Positions 33,445 to 41,730 are shown, counted from the stretch's first letter. The stretch is DNA of 64,000 nt from a virus (IMGVR_UViG_3300020122_000089:40059-104058), one strand, 5' to 3'. Numbers and translations: made by a program. The notes: a model not told the origin generated them from the sequence alone.

Positions 33445-33780
33445 TCACTGACCACTGACGCGTTGTTGCAGCAACACCATTCGCTGATCATGTGCCGCAG
33501 CCAGCTCAATCGCTATTGCCTGTCCTGTTAGCCCAAACGCGGCAGCATCAAGATAGTCATGCGCTCCGGTCGGAATAGTAGCGATGTTGGCCTCAGTCCA
33601 CTGATCCCGCCAGTCTTTAGGCACAGGCACAAAGTCGTTGGACATTTCTTTGTGATCCTGTCCAACAGTGTCAATGTAGAAAATGATCCCTTCATTTACA
33701 GTGCCGTCGATGTCGTAGCGAGGCGCTACGATCTCTCCAGTTGCACTGCCGATACTCGTGAAACATGTGAATTGTCCCAT
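33445..33780 (-). CDS. Small protein, unknown
   Basis: 111 aa with a good Shine-Dalgarno (AAAGGAGAAC). No recognised family. N-terminal beta, C-terminal helix (IAIELAAAHDQRMVLLQQRV). Confidence 0.6.
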   Translation of the reverse strand: MGQFTCFTSIGSATGEIVAPRYDIDGTVNEGIIFYIDTVGQDHKEMSNDFVPVPKDWRDQWTEANIATIPTGAHDYLDAAAFGLTGQAIAIELAAAHDQRMVLLQQRVSGQ

Positions 33781-33790
33781 TAGTTCTCCT

Positions 33791-33931
33791 TTAGCTTTTT
33801 GCCCGATGAACCGTCTTACAGTGCATTAGCACTTGAAAGAAGCTGCCAAACCGCAGGCCGTAGAATGAGCACTTTCGCGGGTCTCGGCTCTGCTTCCATG
33901 GCCAATGGTTTGGATTAAACTTCTTGAACAC
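33791..33931 (-). CDS. Small basic aromatic protein
   Basis: 46 aa from GTG 33931, rich in F, K and W (FKKFNPNHWPWKQSRDPRKC). Its stop sits inside the next gene's Shine-Dalgarno region. No Shine-Dalgarno of its own; modest support. Confidence 0.4.
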   Translation of the reverse strand: MFKKFNPNHWPWKQSRDPRKCSFYGLRFGSFFQVLMHCKTVHRAKS

Positions 33932-33935
33932 GGTG

Positions 33936-34139
33936 TTACGTACTTGAACCTATCGTCAAATCTGTCTTTGCCGTGATGCGTCCGATGACCGTCAGAATCG
34001 CGCCGCAGGCGAGGATCAGATTATCTGCAAGTCCGTCAGCGTCTATGCCGCTGAATACCTTTGGAAACGCCTTAGCTGCGATCATAATCACGACGCCCCA
34101 AAGCGTCTTACTGAGCAGGAAGTTTTTGGTTTGCTCCAT
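33936..34139 (-). CDS. Holin-like membrane protein
   Basis: 67 aa with two hydrophobic segments (LWGVVIMIAAKAF and LADNLILACGAILTVIGRI) separated by a short acidic turn (SGIDADG), the layout of small phage holins. Clear Shine-Dalgarno (TTAGGAGGACAGA). Part of a group of small membrane genes in the island. Confidence 0.65.
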   Translation of the reverse strand: MEQTKNFLLSKTLWGVVIMIAAKAFPKVFSGIDADGLADNLILACGAILTVIGRITAKTDLTIGSST

Positions 34140-34199
34140 TCTGTCCTCCTAATCGTAATACTCGCGATGTCGCGGCGGCTCGCCCCCTCCAACGACTAT

Positions 34200-34283
34200 C
34201 TAGTGCATAGCCAACACACCAGCCGCGACAGGTGCTACTAGTCCGAACAGCCAAACCGGCGTGATGATTATCGTGACGATCAT
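34200..34283 (-). CDS. 27-residue membrane peptide
   Basis: MIVTIIITPVWLFGLVAPVA then AGVLAMH: one hydrophobic helix. AAGGA lies 5 nt upstream of the ATG. Could be a holin regulator or a chance frame. Confidence 0.45.
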   Translation of the reverse strand: MIVTIIITPVWLFGLVAPVAAGVLAMH

Positions 34284-34439
34284 CGTTGTCCTTAATCGCG
34301 GCAACGCCCGGATTACTCACGCATTAACCGACGTCCGAGGTCTTTCCAGTAGCGTGACAGCCGTGCCGCGAAGATCATGCCCGCCCGCCGCAGGCTTAGA
34401 ATCGCTTATGATCGGGTGAGCAGCGGGACGGGCACACTG

Positions 34440-34898
34440 TTAAGCATTCTCCGCCAACGTAATCGACACGCTCGCAGCCGCGCCGCTGATAACCTCAACG
34501 TCGGCGGTACCGGTAAGCGGCGGTGTCACATCGTTATCGGCAAACTGCACCTGAGCGGTCCCAAGCGGACCGACCGGCGCAATGACCGCACTCATTCCGT
34601 TAGCGGAAGGCGTGACAGTAAGGATCTTCGGATCGCTCGATCCCCAAGTCGCCGCCTTCACGGTGGTTGGATTCCCCTTGCTGTCCTTTGCTGACAACGT
34701 CGCTGTCGCCGTCTTATCATCGTGTAGCTGAAATGCCATGATCTCTCCTCTGATCGTCACGCCATCAAGCGTGAGAGTTGAAATGAAAATGCGCGGCTGT
34801 TGGTCGCTTCCCCGAACAAGCACAAGCAGTTCGTCTATCTTGCGCTCGATTCGCCTGAGACGGTGCCCGTCTTCCATCGTTGCGGCCCCCCCCCGCAT
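34440..34898 (-). CDS. Big2-like Ig-domain protein
   Basis: The C-terminal 100 residues (ATLSAKDSKGNPTTVKAATW, DVEVISGAAASVSITLAEN) form a bacterial Ig-like (Big2-type) domain as found on virion surfaces. The start is unsettled: ATG 34739 (MAFQLHDDKT) has a strong Shine-Dalgarno (GAGGAGAG), but the frame stays open to an upstream ATG with a helical N-terminus (HRLRRIERKIDELLVLV). Two overlapping products are possible. Confidence 0.65.
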   Translation of the reverse strand: MRGGAATMEDGHRLRRIERKIDELLVLVRGSDQQPRIFISTLTLDGVTIRGEIMAFQLHDDKTATATLSAKDSKGNPTTVKAATWGSSDPKILTVTPSANGMSAVIAPVGPLGTAQVQFADNDVTPPLTGTADVEVISGAAASVSITLAENA

Positions 34899-34922
34899 TG
34901 TATCAAGGTTTTGCGTGTCTGG

Positions 34923-35081
34923 CTACCGCAAAAGCGTGATCATCTTGCTAAGCTGCAATAAGAAGGCCAACAGTCCCATCGCGTAAGCAATTCGACCGAT
35001 CTCCGCAAACTTCGGATTTGTGCTCAAGGCATAAACCAAGAGCCCGATCACCGATACTAGCAGTGCTAGGTAAATCTCCAT
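34923..35081 (-). CDS. Small two-helix membrane protein, holin-like
   Basis: 52 aa: MEIYLALLVSVIGLLVYALS and a second hydrophobic stretch (IAYAMGLLAFLLQLSK) with NPKFAEIGR between. This short phage membrane form is common near lysis genes. Shine-Dalgarno GGAGG 8 nt upstream. Confidence 0.65.
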   Translation of the reverse strand: MEIYLALLVSVIGLLVYALSTNPKFAEIGRIAYAMGLLAFLLQLSKMITLLR

Positions 35082-35185
35082 TACTCTGCCTCCGCTTTAC
35101 TCGGTCCACAAAATCTCGCCCGACTCAATCCCGTATCCAAGAACGACGCTGAAACTTTAGCCCCTGGACTGAGTCGGGCAAAGTG

Positions 35186-35407
35186 TTACGGCACGACCTT
35201 GTCAGTGACCATCTTCTCCATTGCTTCGGTCACTTCCTGCAAGGTGTCGCGAAAAGGAACGTAGGCTGCTTTCAGTTTTGCGTCGAGGTCTTTACATTGG
35301 CCGAGTAGGTCGTGCCTCTCAACCTGTGCGCCCGCATGTACGGCCGCCTTAAACATTCCTTCCAGCACAAAGTTCTTGATAATGATGTCGTCAACTATCC
35401 CCGGCAA
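35186..35407 (-). CDS. Small helical protein
   Basis: 73 aa, amphipathic helices (IIIKNFVLEGMFKAAVHAGA, FRDTLQEVTEAMEKMV). No family recognised. Confidence 0.6.
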   Translation of the reverse strand: MPGIVDDIIIKNFVLEGMFKAAVHAGAQVERHDLLGQCKDLDAKLKAAYVPFRDTLQEVTEAMEKMVTDKVVP

Positions 35408-35411
35408 ATCT

Positions 35412-35885
35412 CTACCTCCGCTTTTTACTATCGTCTATCCGACTGACATTGCCCTCGGTATCAACAAGCCAACCATACGCAGCCATGTTGTTGCGCAGCT
35501 TTTCATTCCAAGTTTTCAAATAGGTTAGCTCACTGTTGATTCGTTTGTTGTCTTCTAGGAGCGTACTGACCGCTTGGCTTGTATCGCGCTCCGTGCCGCG
35601 TGTCCACCAAACAATGTTGAAAGCGAGCGGCGTAAAAGCAATAAGTAGTGCCGCGATGATCGTGTTTCGTTGGGTCTTTCCGTTGCCGTTCGGAGTTGCC
35701 TCCTTCTTGATGAGCATCGTTACGCCAAGCATCAGTGCGTGTGTGGCCTCGCGCATCTCCGCTTCTTCGGCTTTCGTCATTGATTGCTCGTAGCTTACGT
35801 CACTATCCAGTACCGGCTTGAGTTTTCCTGTATTGACCTTCGGCTGCGGGAATCCAAATACTTCACCTGTCGCAGCGTTTCCCAT
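35412..35885 (-). CDS. Membrane protein with coiled coil, spanin- or holin-like
   Basis: 157 aa: charged N-terminus, a central transmembrane helix (NTIIAALLIAFTPLAFNIVW), then a coiled coil (TLLEDNKRINSELTYLKTWN) that would lie outside the cytoplasm. Spanins often look like this, but no partner is proven. Confidence 0.6.
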   Translation of the reverse strand: MGNAATGEVFGFPQPKVNTGKLKPVLDSDVSYEQSMTKAEEAEMREATHALMLGVTMLIKKEATPNGNGKTQRNTIIAALLIAFTPLAFNIVWWTRGTERDTSQAVSTLLEDNKRINSELTYLKTWNEKLRNNMAAYGWLVDTEGNVSRIDDSKKRR

Positions 35886-35958
35886 AAATCTCTCCCCAAC
35901 CCAGAGGGAACATCGGTCTCACTTCCCCGGCGCAAGAGTTCGGCCTGTAGGTCTATGC

Positions 35959-36735
35959 CTACTTAGAAAGTGGCCCACACACTATGGTCTGTGAGCTTCC
36001 ACTTACCTCGCTGGCAGTGTTCTCAAACTTGATCTTGATGTTGTGCGGCGCGCTGTTTCGGAATTGTGGCTCAAGTGGAATCGAGAATCCGTGGTCGCCG
36101 TTGTCGGGAAAGTTCCAGCTTTGAAACCAGTCGGCCACGTCCTGTCTATGCAGTCGTGCAACGACGGTATCAACTAGAACGTCATCGTAGTACACGCCTA
36201 CGGTAATTGGAATCGACGGACGACTCATATCAGCAGCCCATCCACGGAATGCTTGGCACTCAATCTTATCGACATTGCCAGCGTAAACTGGCGCGGCAGG
36301 TGGCGGGCTGCAATCTACGGTCTGTCCACCAAAGATGATCATCGACCCGTGTGCGATGACCACTGATATCATCGCGAAGCCATGATCTACCGAGATCCGT
36401 GTGTCGCCCTCAACCGAATGAAAGAACAAAACTAAGGGCTCTACTGACTCAACCGTTGCTTTCCCGCTGACTTCTGTATGACCTACTGCGTCAATAACAA
36501 AGTCACCGGCACTGTCAAAGCGAGCGGAGTTGTGAGCGGAGTCAGTCACACAAACGAAGCCCGACTGTTGCGCGAATTTGAACGGAGAAGCGTCGCGAGG
36601 AAGTATAAGGCCAAGACGAGTCCAGTCCGTGTCTACCCAATCCGTCGTTGGCGGATGTTGTGTAGGGCTCTGCGCGAGGGCCATCGAAGCCCACAGCGCG
36701 AGAATCGGTAACGCAAAGCCGATTGATCTTTTCAT
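35959..36735 (-). CDS. Secreted beta protein, unknown
   Basis: 258 aa with signal peptide (MKRSIGFALPILALWASMAL then AQ). Beta-rich body with a repeated Cys (VDCSPPPAAP, IECQAFRG). May be a virion surface or host-interaction factor. Start overlaps the preceding gene (ATGA). Confidence 0.65.
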   Translation of the reverse strand: MKRSIGFALPILALWASMALAQSPTQHPPTTDWVDTDWTRLGLILPRDASPFKFAQQSGFVCVTDSAHNSARFDSAGDFVIDAVGHTEVSGKATVESVEPLVLFFHSVEGDTRISVDHGFAMISVVIAHGSMIIFGGQTVDCSPPPAAPVYAGNVDKIECQAFRGWAADMSRPSIPITVGVYYDDVLVDTVVARLHRQDVADWFQSWNFPDNGDHGFSIPLEPQFRNSAPHNIKIKFENTASEVSGSSQTIVCGPLSK

Positions 36736-36887
36736 TTGGTCTCCTTCTTCCTTTTACGTTCTTCCTCAACGGTCTCGATTGAATTAAATACATCGCAGTA
36801 TCCGGAGAGAAGATGATGCTTGAGACCGATTCCATCAAAGTCGGGCTCACTACAAAACGGACAGGTATAGACGCTGAAATCGCTCAT
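36732..36887 (-). CDS. Small C2H2-like zinc protein
   Basis: 51 aa: CPFC, then HHLLSGYC 15 residues on, a possible zinc site, and a charged C-terminal tail. Overlaps both neighbours by ATGA-type junctions. Confidence 0.6.
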   Translation of the reverse strand: MSDFSVYTCPFCSEPDFDGIGLKHHLLSGYCDVFNSIETVEEERKRKKETK

Positions 36888-37012
36888 TGTGGTACTTTCA
36901 TCGTTGGATCGATCTTAATCATATTGGCATACACCGCCGCAATCTCAGCTAGTTGCTCATTGCTCTGAGCTGCTGCGAGTTGCCGTAGAAGAGCTCGAAG
37001 TGTCCAGTGCAT
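36884..37012 (-). CDS. Small helical protein
   Basis: 42 aa, helical (LRALLRQLAAAQSNEQLAEI). Start and stop both overlap neighbouring genes, which supports a translated unit. Confidence 0.55.
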   Translation of the reverse strand: MHWTLRALLRQLAAAQSNEQLAEIAAVYANMIKIDPTMKVPQ

Positions 37013-37449
37013 TAGTGCCCTTTCGCAAGTGAGATTAAGAACATAATTATCGCTGCCAGTATAGCACCGGCAATCGCTCCAAGCACGGTATCACGACCCT
37101 TGTTTTGACTACGTGACTCACGCAGCCCCTGTAACTCCTTCTTGATATCCTCGAACTTCTCATCGGTTCGCTGAAACTGAGCCTGCGCTTCCGTGCGCGG
37201 AATCATCTGCTTGTACTGGTCGTCCATCTTGCGGGTGAGGTCGTTGTGTGTTGCATTGTACTGTTTCTGTCCCTCTTCCTGCTTGATGATCGCTTCTTTG
37301 CTTGACGCAAATGCCGCCTCTACCGCTCGCTGTCTTGATTCGTCGCGTTCTTTGTAGCGATCGTGGCGCTCGTTGACCAACTCTTTCAGCGCTTCAAGTT
37401 TGATGTCCAACTCGCGAGGACTGGAAACATGATCTGTTGAGTTGGGCAT
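37012..37449 (-). CDS. Coiled-coil protein with C-terminal membrane anchor
   Basis: 145 aa, long coiled coil (KLEALKELVNERHDRYKERD to FEDIKKELQGLRESRS) ending in a transmembrane helix (VLGAIAGAILAAIIMFLISL). I recall similar phage proteins near holins, unassigned in function. Confidence 0.65.
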   Translation of the reverse strand: MPNSTDHVSSPRELDIKLEALKELVNERHDRYKERDESRQRAVEAAFASSKEAIIKQEEGQKQYNATHNDLTRKMDDQYKQMIPRTEAQAQFQRTDEKFEDIKKELQGLRESRSQNKGRDTVLGAIAGAILAAIIMFLISLAKGH

Positions 37450-37458
37450 TCCGTAACG

Positions 37459-37626
37459 CTACCTCACAACTGCTAGTCCGCGCATCGGGCACCTGCACGG
37501 CCGCTCATAGCGATTGTCATTCTTGCACGAGCCGCCGCTGTCGGTGTGGTCTTCATGATTGCCGACCCTACAAGCTGAGCATAGTTGATTCGGGTCGACC
37601 TGGCGCTTTGGTTCAGGCTCGCTCAT
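37459..37626 (-). CDS. Small Cys-rich protein
   Basis: 55 aa beginning MSEPEPK; CSAC and CRCP with an intervening histidine and C, possible zinc binding. Overlaps the end of the next gene upstream. The MSEP start recurs in two other island genes. Confidence 0.55.
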   Translation of the reverse strand: MSEPEPKRQVDPNQLCSACRVGNHEDHTDSGGSCKNDNRYERPCRCPMRGLAVVR

Positions 37627-37876
37627 AGGTCAGCTCGAAGATATCAGGCTTGCAAGGATAGAACTCGCCTTTAACACCTTTGATAATCCAGTCGCCGGGA
37701 GAGGCAACCATTAGACCTTCACTGGTGCCTATGTCCACGTACCGACCTTTCACCCAACCTGCCGCTGCGTCTTTTGTTTGCATTAAGAACGCCTGTACCT
37801 CGCGGGCATTCTCTCCTGTCCATCGAATCGCCTCAATCACTACGGGCTTCTTTCTAAACCTCTCAGGCTCGCTCAT
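37613..37876 (-). CDS. Conserved small phage protein (RFRKKPVVIEAIRW family)
   Basis: 87 aa from ATG 37876 after a strong Shine-Dalgarno (GGAGGGAAG). FRKKPVVIEAIRWTGEN and SPGDWIIKGVKGEFYPCKPD belong to a widespread phage family of unknown function that I recall well. The product is complete. Confidence 0.75.
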   Translation of the reverse strand: MSEPERFRKKPVVIEAIRWTGENAREVQAFLMQTKDAAAGWVKGRYVDIGTSEGLMVASPGDWIIKGVKGEFYPCKPDIFELTYERA

Positions 37877-37986
37877 CTTCCCTCCACCCACACCGTTCCA
37901 ACAAACGCGAGCATGGTGAAAGCGCCCAGAACAACCGCCAGCACGATGAGGGCGATCGCAGCTTTTCGCCCTCGTTCATCGCTCAT
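37873..37986 (-). CDS. Small membrane protein
   Basis: 37 aa with one hydrophobic helix (AAIALIVLAVVLGAFTMLAF). The TGA overlaps the following ATG and its own ATG overlaps the preceding stop, so all three are likely translated together. Confidence 0.6.
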   Translation of the reverse strand: MSDERGRKAAIALIVLAVVLGAFTMLAFVGTVWVEGR

Positions 37987-38288
37987 TTTGAACCCATCAC
38001 GAGATATTTCTTGATGCCAGGATGTACTACCGATGCCGCTGAGCGCGTCTCTATGGCGGTCACGTCCTCTGCTGTATCGACGCAGATTTTTATGACTATA
38101 ACACCGCCAAACAGAACCCGTAACCGATCTTTCCAATCAAGTACAACATCGACCTCTGTTGAGACGCCGTAAGATAACTGCTTGTTCTTCCATGGCCAAT
38201 CAGGATAGCCAGAAAAGATCGTGAAGCGGATCAGGCGATTAAGCCAGCTTCGTTGCTTTAGAGGCGCGGTCATGTTTATTGATTCCAT
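37983..38288 (-). CDS. Unknown protein
   Basis: 101 aa from ATG 38288 (MESINMTAPLK), with Shine-Dalgarno GGGGGAGA. Contains two beta stretches (VDVVLDWKDRLRVLFGGVIV). An earlier in-frame ATG (38312) is possible. Confidence 0.6.
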   Translation of the reverse strand: MESINMTAPLKQRSWLNRLIRFTIFSGYPDWPWKNKQLSYGVSTEVDVVLDWKDRLRVLFGGVIVIKICVDTAEDVTAIETRSAASVVHPGIKKYLVMGSK

Positions 38289-38289
38289 A

Positions 38290-38382
38290 TCATTCTCCCC
38301 CTCTCCGTTCATTCTTCACCCGCCACGTTAACACGAACAGGATGGCAAGTACTAGAATTAAGAAGGCGACTAATGCAGCCAA
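38290..38382 (-). CDS. Small membrane peptide (TTG start)
   Basis: 30 aa, one hydrophobic helix (LVAFLILVLAILFVLTW) then a basic end. TTG with GAGG 7 nt upstream, and stop overlapping the next start. Modest support. Confidence 0.45.
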   Translation of the reverse strand: MAALVAFLILVLAILFVLTWRVKNERRGGE

Positions 38383-38384
38383 TT

Positions 38385-38585
38385 CTATCCTCGCTCCAGC
38401 TGAGCACGGAATGCGTCAAGCGCTTGAAGAAACGATCTATGAAAGCGAATCTCTGGAGATTCGTAAGAGGGTAACATGTCGTCCATCCGATACGCGCCTA
38501 TCGTTTCATAGATCGTACCTAGTCGCGAATAAATATCCCGACCAATGCTGTCTAATCCATCCGGTATCGGTGCTGCCATTTTCAA
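38385..38585 (-). CDS. Small protein, unknown
   Basis: 66 aa, helical, no family. The stop region carries the Shine-Dalgarno site of the following TTG gene. Confidence 0.6.
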   Translation of the reverse strand: MKMAAPIPDGLDSIGRDIYSRLGTIYETIGAYRMDDMLPSYESPEIRFHRSFLQALDAFRAQLERG

Positions 38586-38795
38586 TTACCTCCGCTTCAA
38601 TACTTTTAGATCGTACAAGTCAATCTCATCACAGAAGCTACATGTCCCATCAAGATGGATGACTGCCCTTTTCTCGCTGTTGATATAGTCTATCACACCG
38701 CGCCTGCCGTCCGGTAACAGCACCCGCTGTCCTTCGTGCCAGCCACGATGACAGGCGGAGAAGAGGCAGATAAGGATGAGTAATGTGAGTTTCAT
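38586..38795 (-). CDS. Putative small lipoprotein
   Basis: 69 aa with signal sequence and lipobox (MKLTLLILICLFSAC). Mature part is beta-rich (EGQRVLLPDGRRGVIDYIN), resembling an SH3-like fold. A second Cys pair (CSFC) is present. Lipoproteins near holins sometimes act as outer-membrane spanins, but this is inference. Confidence 0.65.
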   Translation of the reverse strand: MKLTLLILICLFSACHRGWHEGQRVLLPDGRRGVIDYINSEKRAVIHLDGTCSFCDEIDLYDLKVLKRR

Positions 38796-38995
38796 ACGGT
38801 TATGAAACTTTCCCTTGCCATGTCTAATGCTTCCTCCCAGGAAAAGCCCATAAAGCCCTGATAGGGGCCCGGTATCTTAGGGCATGCACCGACATAATAG
38901 CGTACACGCTTGCCGTGATCGTCGGACTCGGTGAAAGAATCCTCGCCGAAGAGCTTGATTGTTTCGACTTCCGCTTCTTCCGGTGTCATCATCAT
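38792..38995 (-). CDS. Small acidic protein
   Basis: 67 aa, acidic N-terminus (TPEEAEVETIKLFGEDSF). Overlaps the next gene by ATGA. No family. Confidence 0.6.
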   Translation of the reverse strand: MMMTPEEAEVETIKLFGEDSFTESDDHGKRVRYYVGACPKIPGPYQGFMGFSWEEALDMARESFITV

Positions 38996-38996
38996 T

Positions 38997-39170
38997 CTAT
39001 CCTCGTTTCGGAATCTCCAACTCTTCCAGCCTCACTAGGTAGAACTCGCCGCCCTGTTCGCAGTGGTAGATCAGTGCCCCGTTATGGGTACGTTGTAATC
39101 GAAGCGTCAGATGTCGATGGTTGCCCTGATCGTCTTCGTTCTCGCTCTCATCTTCAAGCGGCTCGCTCAT
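38997..39170 (-). CDS. Small protein, unknown
   Basis: 57 aa starting MSEPLEDESENED. Ends TAG just before the next gene. C-terminal RLQRTHNGALIYHCEQGG is conserved-looking but unassigned. Its ATG overlaps the TGA of the gene upstream. Confidence 0.6.
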   Translation of the reverse strand: MSEPLEDESENEDDQGNHRHLTLRLQRTHNGALIYHCEQGGEFYLVRLEELEIPKRG

Positions 39171-39357
39171 TTGGTAGCCTCTCTAAGCTCTCTAAGCACG
39201 CTTCGGCAAGCAGTATGCACTCAGCCTGCTCATAGCTCTTCGCCTGCTGCCAGACTCGCGTGTCTTGTTCACCCGACCACGCGTCGGCATTTCTGGCAAG
39301 CTGCATGTGATGCCAGATTTGTTGGGCGAGGGAGGCGACGATATCGTTGCGGGGCAT
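39154..39357 (-). CDS. Small helical protein
   Basis: 67 aa from ATG 39357 (MPRNDIVASLAQQIWHHMQL); start overlaps the TGA of the preceding gene. Contains a small Cys and acidic C-terminus. No family. Confidence 0.6.
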   Translation of the reverse strand: MPRNDIVASLAQQIWHHMQLARNADAWSGEQDTRVWQQAKSYEQAECILLAEACLESLERLPNERAA

Positions 39358-40400
39358 CACTTCACCAGCCCTCGATTGTGAAAAATCCCAAACAGCCCGT
39401 AGCCAATTGGCCCGAGCTTGAACCATCGAATGATCTTTCGCTTCTCAGGGTATTTGTACTGCAAGTAATCTGTAGTTCCAATCAGCGCAAAGCTGATCGT
39501 AGTCCTCGCGTTTGTCGATGGAATAGGGATTGTTTCGTAGCATGTTGGGCAATGTTTCAACGCATATGTCGTTGAGAGTCTATCCCCTATCGCGGCTGCG
39601 GCCCAGGCTGCGTCGAAGGTGAAGTCGAGTGGCGTGTACCAGCGTTCTTTTCCTGTTGCGCCAGTTGATAACCACAGCCTTGGCATTGAAAAGCGAGGCG
39701 GACGTATAGCGATCGACTGTTCACCCTCCCGAGAGCTTACTGAGAAGTCGTGTCCATTGGAGCAGGTGAACGTGCAAGTTGTCCAATTCGGATCGCTGTG
39801 ATGATATACGCCCTTTTCATCGTAGTAGTCGTAAGTCGCCATCAATGTACAGGTGCATCCGAGTCCGCTTGGATAAACCTTGCTCTCTTTTCCCTGCTTG
39901 ACACAAACCGGACAGCGATGATCCCAACCTATTTGAGTGGCAGCTACTGTTAGCTTGCTTCCTGACGTAGTAGCACCCAAACAGCAGTCGTTAAATTCTT
40001 TTGTGCCCGACAGCCCGCCACGGCCGCAAATCATCGGCGATGTCAGAGTCTTGCTTGGTGTAGACTCTTGCCCGTAGGCGAGAAGGGGAAGGGCGAGAAG
40101 TAGCAACAGGGTAGGTAGAGCCTTTGACCTTAGAATACGGTCAATCTCTGCGGCGATTAGCGCTCCCGCTATAACAAGAGACCGCACAGCGTCATCACCG
40201 TGTTTGGCAATCAATCCCCGGGCATCACCCTCCGCGTCGCCATCATATTCGGCGCGGCAATTTGGTGTACCCCGCCCGAGTGGATCACAAACGGTGGCAT
40301 CGGTCCCGTGGACAGCAAGCGCAGCCTCAATATCGGCCCAATCTAGCGGCTTGGAAAGCTCAGTTCCCATTGGCGACAGTTCGATTGAATGTCCGCTCAT
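39357..40400 (-). CDS. Unknown protein with internal signal-like segment and GTKEFNDCC
   Basis: 347 codons. Residues 1-88 look cytoplasmic (acidic, AHGTDATVCDPLGRG). At about 89-112 comes a typical signal peptide (SKALPTLLLLLALPLLAYGQ), followed by a Cys-rich exported-looking body with CGRGGLSGTKEFNDCC and CPVC/CTC pairs. Either two genes share a frame with a non-ATG internal start, or the segment is an internal anchor. The GTKEFNDCC motif also occurs in the gene at 16424. Confidence 0.6.
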   Translation of the reverse strand: MSGHSIELSPMGTELSKPLDWADIEAALAVHGTDATVCDPLGRGTPNCRAEYDGDAEGDARGLIAKHGDDAVRSLVIAGALIAAEIDRILRSKALPTLLLLLALPLLAYGQESTPSKTLTSPMICGRGGLSGTKEFNDCCLGATTSGSKLTVAATQIGWDHRCPVCVKQGKESKVYPSGLGCTCTLMATYDYYDEKGVYHHSDPNWTTCTFTCSNGHDFSVSSREGEQSIAIRPPRFSMPRLWLSTGATGKERWYTPLDFTFDAAWAAAAIGDRLSTTYALKHCPTCYETIPIPSTNARTTISFALIGTTDYLQYKYPEKRKIIRWFKLGPIGYGLFGIFHNRGLVK

Positions 40401-41605
40401 TTGCCAACCTCCCCGCGCGAGAGGCAGTAGGCGGTAAGAATCTGCGCGATTGCCGGATCAAACATCGCAATAAGCATTTCTCGACTTTTTCCCGGCAAGA
40501 GTCCGTTGACGTTGAGCACTTCCGCACATTTCTCAGCCGATAGATTCGCGGGGTCTACGGCTGTCGGCGATTGAGCAAGGACTCTCCTGACGTGGTCCTT
40601 CGCGGCATCTACGGCGATCATTCGATGAGTATAGGGCGGTATCTCGAATCCACCTTCATCAAGGGCGTTGGTTATGTCGCTCACAACGCCAGCGGCGGCT
40701 ATCGACGGTTGGGCGCGGCGTTCACCCGCAGCATACGCCTCAAGCATGTGTCGATAATCATGATCGCTGTCGATTCTGTGAATCTCGGCATATTCGGCGA
40801 ACCACCTGTTGAATTGGATTACCACCCGGGCGGTTTCTGGCAACTCAGGCTTTGCATCTTCGGCGGCTTGCCCGCCCTGAATATCGAAATGCTTACGTAC
40901 TTCGTTCGCGACCTCGGCCACAAGATTAGCAGTTCGGGTATAGCAACAGGCAATAGCCGGATCGTTAATCGCCCTCACCTGCCAAGGCCCAACGGGATCG
41001 GTTGGCGGCGCTGAACCTATCAGGGCTCCGACATGCTGTGAACACGAATAGGTAACGCCCATATCGGGTCGGCGCTCGCCTTCGTCGAATATCTCAAAAT
41101 CGGCTTGAGCAGTGCAGGCTTGCTCGCTGGCTGCTTGAGTAGGGGCCAACGGCTCAACGATAGGATTTTCCCACTCCCAAGTTCGGCCCGAGCCGTCAGG
41201 ACATAGTGCCGCTTTGTTATCGTGACGACCGTGAACTTGACCACAGTGAGTGCACGTTACCTCTCGCTCGATTTGCGGATCTGAGATTGGCGCTGAGATA
41301 GACTTTGGCTCACGGCTCTGTTTATGCCAAGGATCGGAACAGTTAAACGACCTCGGAGGATATCCGTGACAGGTAGGGCACCACTTAGTAGGTTGCTCTA
41401 CGGCTTGTTGCGTTGTAGCCAGAGCTACACGAAGAACTTCTTCAACATAAGAACAGGTTGGGGCTTCCCCGTTTCCGCCAATCGAACTGCGCAGTTCATG
41501 TCGTACGTCTTCGATGCTGTGACCGGCTTTAAGCATCTCCAGTGCGGCGCTGAGAAAATGCATCTGTGGTTCTTGCTTCTGAATTTCCGATGCGGTAGGA
41601 TTCAT
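40397..41605 (-). CDS. Multi-zinc-site protein, unknown
   Basis: 402 aa with Cys pairs (CPTCHGYPPRSFNCSD; CTHCGQVHGRHDNKAALC) and a helical C-terminus (AEKCAEVLNVNGLLPG). Shine-Dalgarno uncertain. Four-base overlap with the downstream gene. No family. Confidence 0.6.
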   Translation of the reverse strand: MNPTASEIQKQEPQMHFLSAALEMLKAGHSIEDVRHELRSSIGGNGEAPTCSYVEEVLRVALATTQQAVEQPTKWCPTCHGYPPRSFNCSDPWHKQSREPKSISAPISDPQIEREVTCTHCGQVHGRHDNKAALCPDGSGRTWEWENPIVEPLAPTQAASEQACTAQADFEIFDEGERRPDMGVTYSCSQHVGALIGSAPPTDPVGPWQVRAINDPAIACCYTRTANLVAEVANEVRKHFDIQGGQAAEDAKPELPETARVVIQFNRWFAEYAEIHRIDSDHDYRHMLEAYAAGERRAQPSIAAAGVVSDITNALDEGGFEIPPYTHRMIAVDAAKDHVRRVLAQSPTAVDPANLSAEKCAEVLNVNGLLPGKSREMLIAMFDPAIAQILTAYCLSRGEVGK

Positions 41606-41609
41606 TTGC

Positions 41610-41696
41610 TCACCATCCTTCTTTCATGAGACTTTGGTGGGTTTCAGCAGGGGCGGCTAGTTTCGACCGGTCGCCTTGTGCTGTCTCTGGGCTCAT
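41610..41696 (-). CDS. Small peptide
   Basis: 28 aa (MSPETAQGDRSKLAAPAETH and on) with GAGGTG upstream of the ATG; stop five bases from the next start. Low complexity, modest support. Confidence 0.4.
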   Translation of the reverse strand: MSPETAQGDRSKLAAPAETHQSLMKEGW

Positions 41697-41730
41697 TGTA
41701 ACACCTCGCTCCCGCATTGCAAGCTGAATC

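Noticed and set aside
34108-34320. A 70-codon GTG-started frame over the holin start
   Set aside because: Overlaps the holin-like gene and the 27-residue membrane peptide; composition is not protein-like.
38972-38985. A palindrome-like site in the island (TTCTTCCGG then TGTCA)
   Set aside because: Only the left half matches; it does not form a palindrome and lies within a coding frame.
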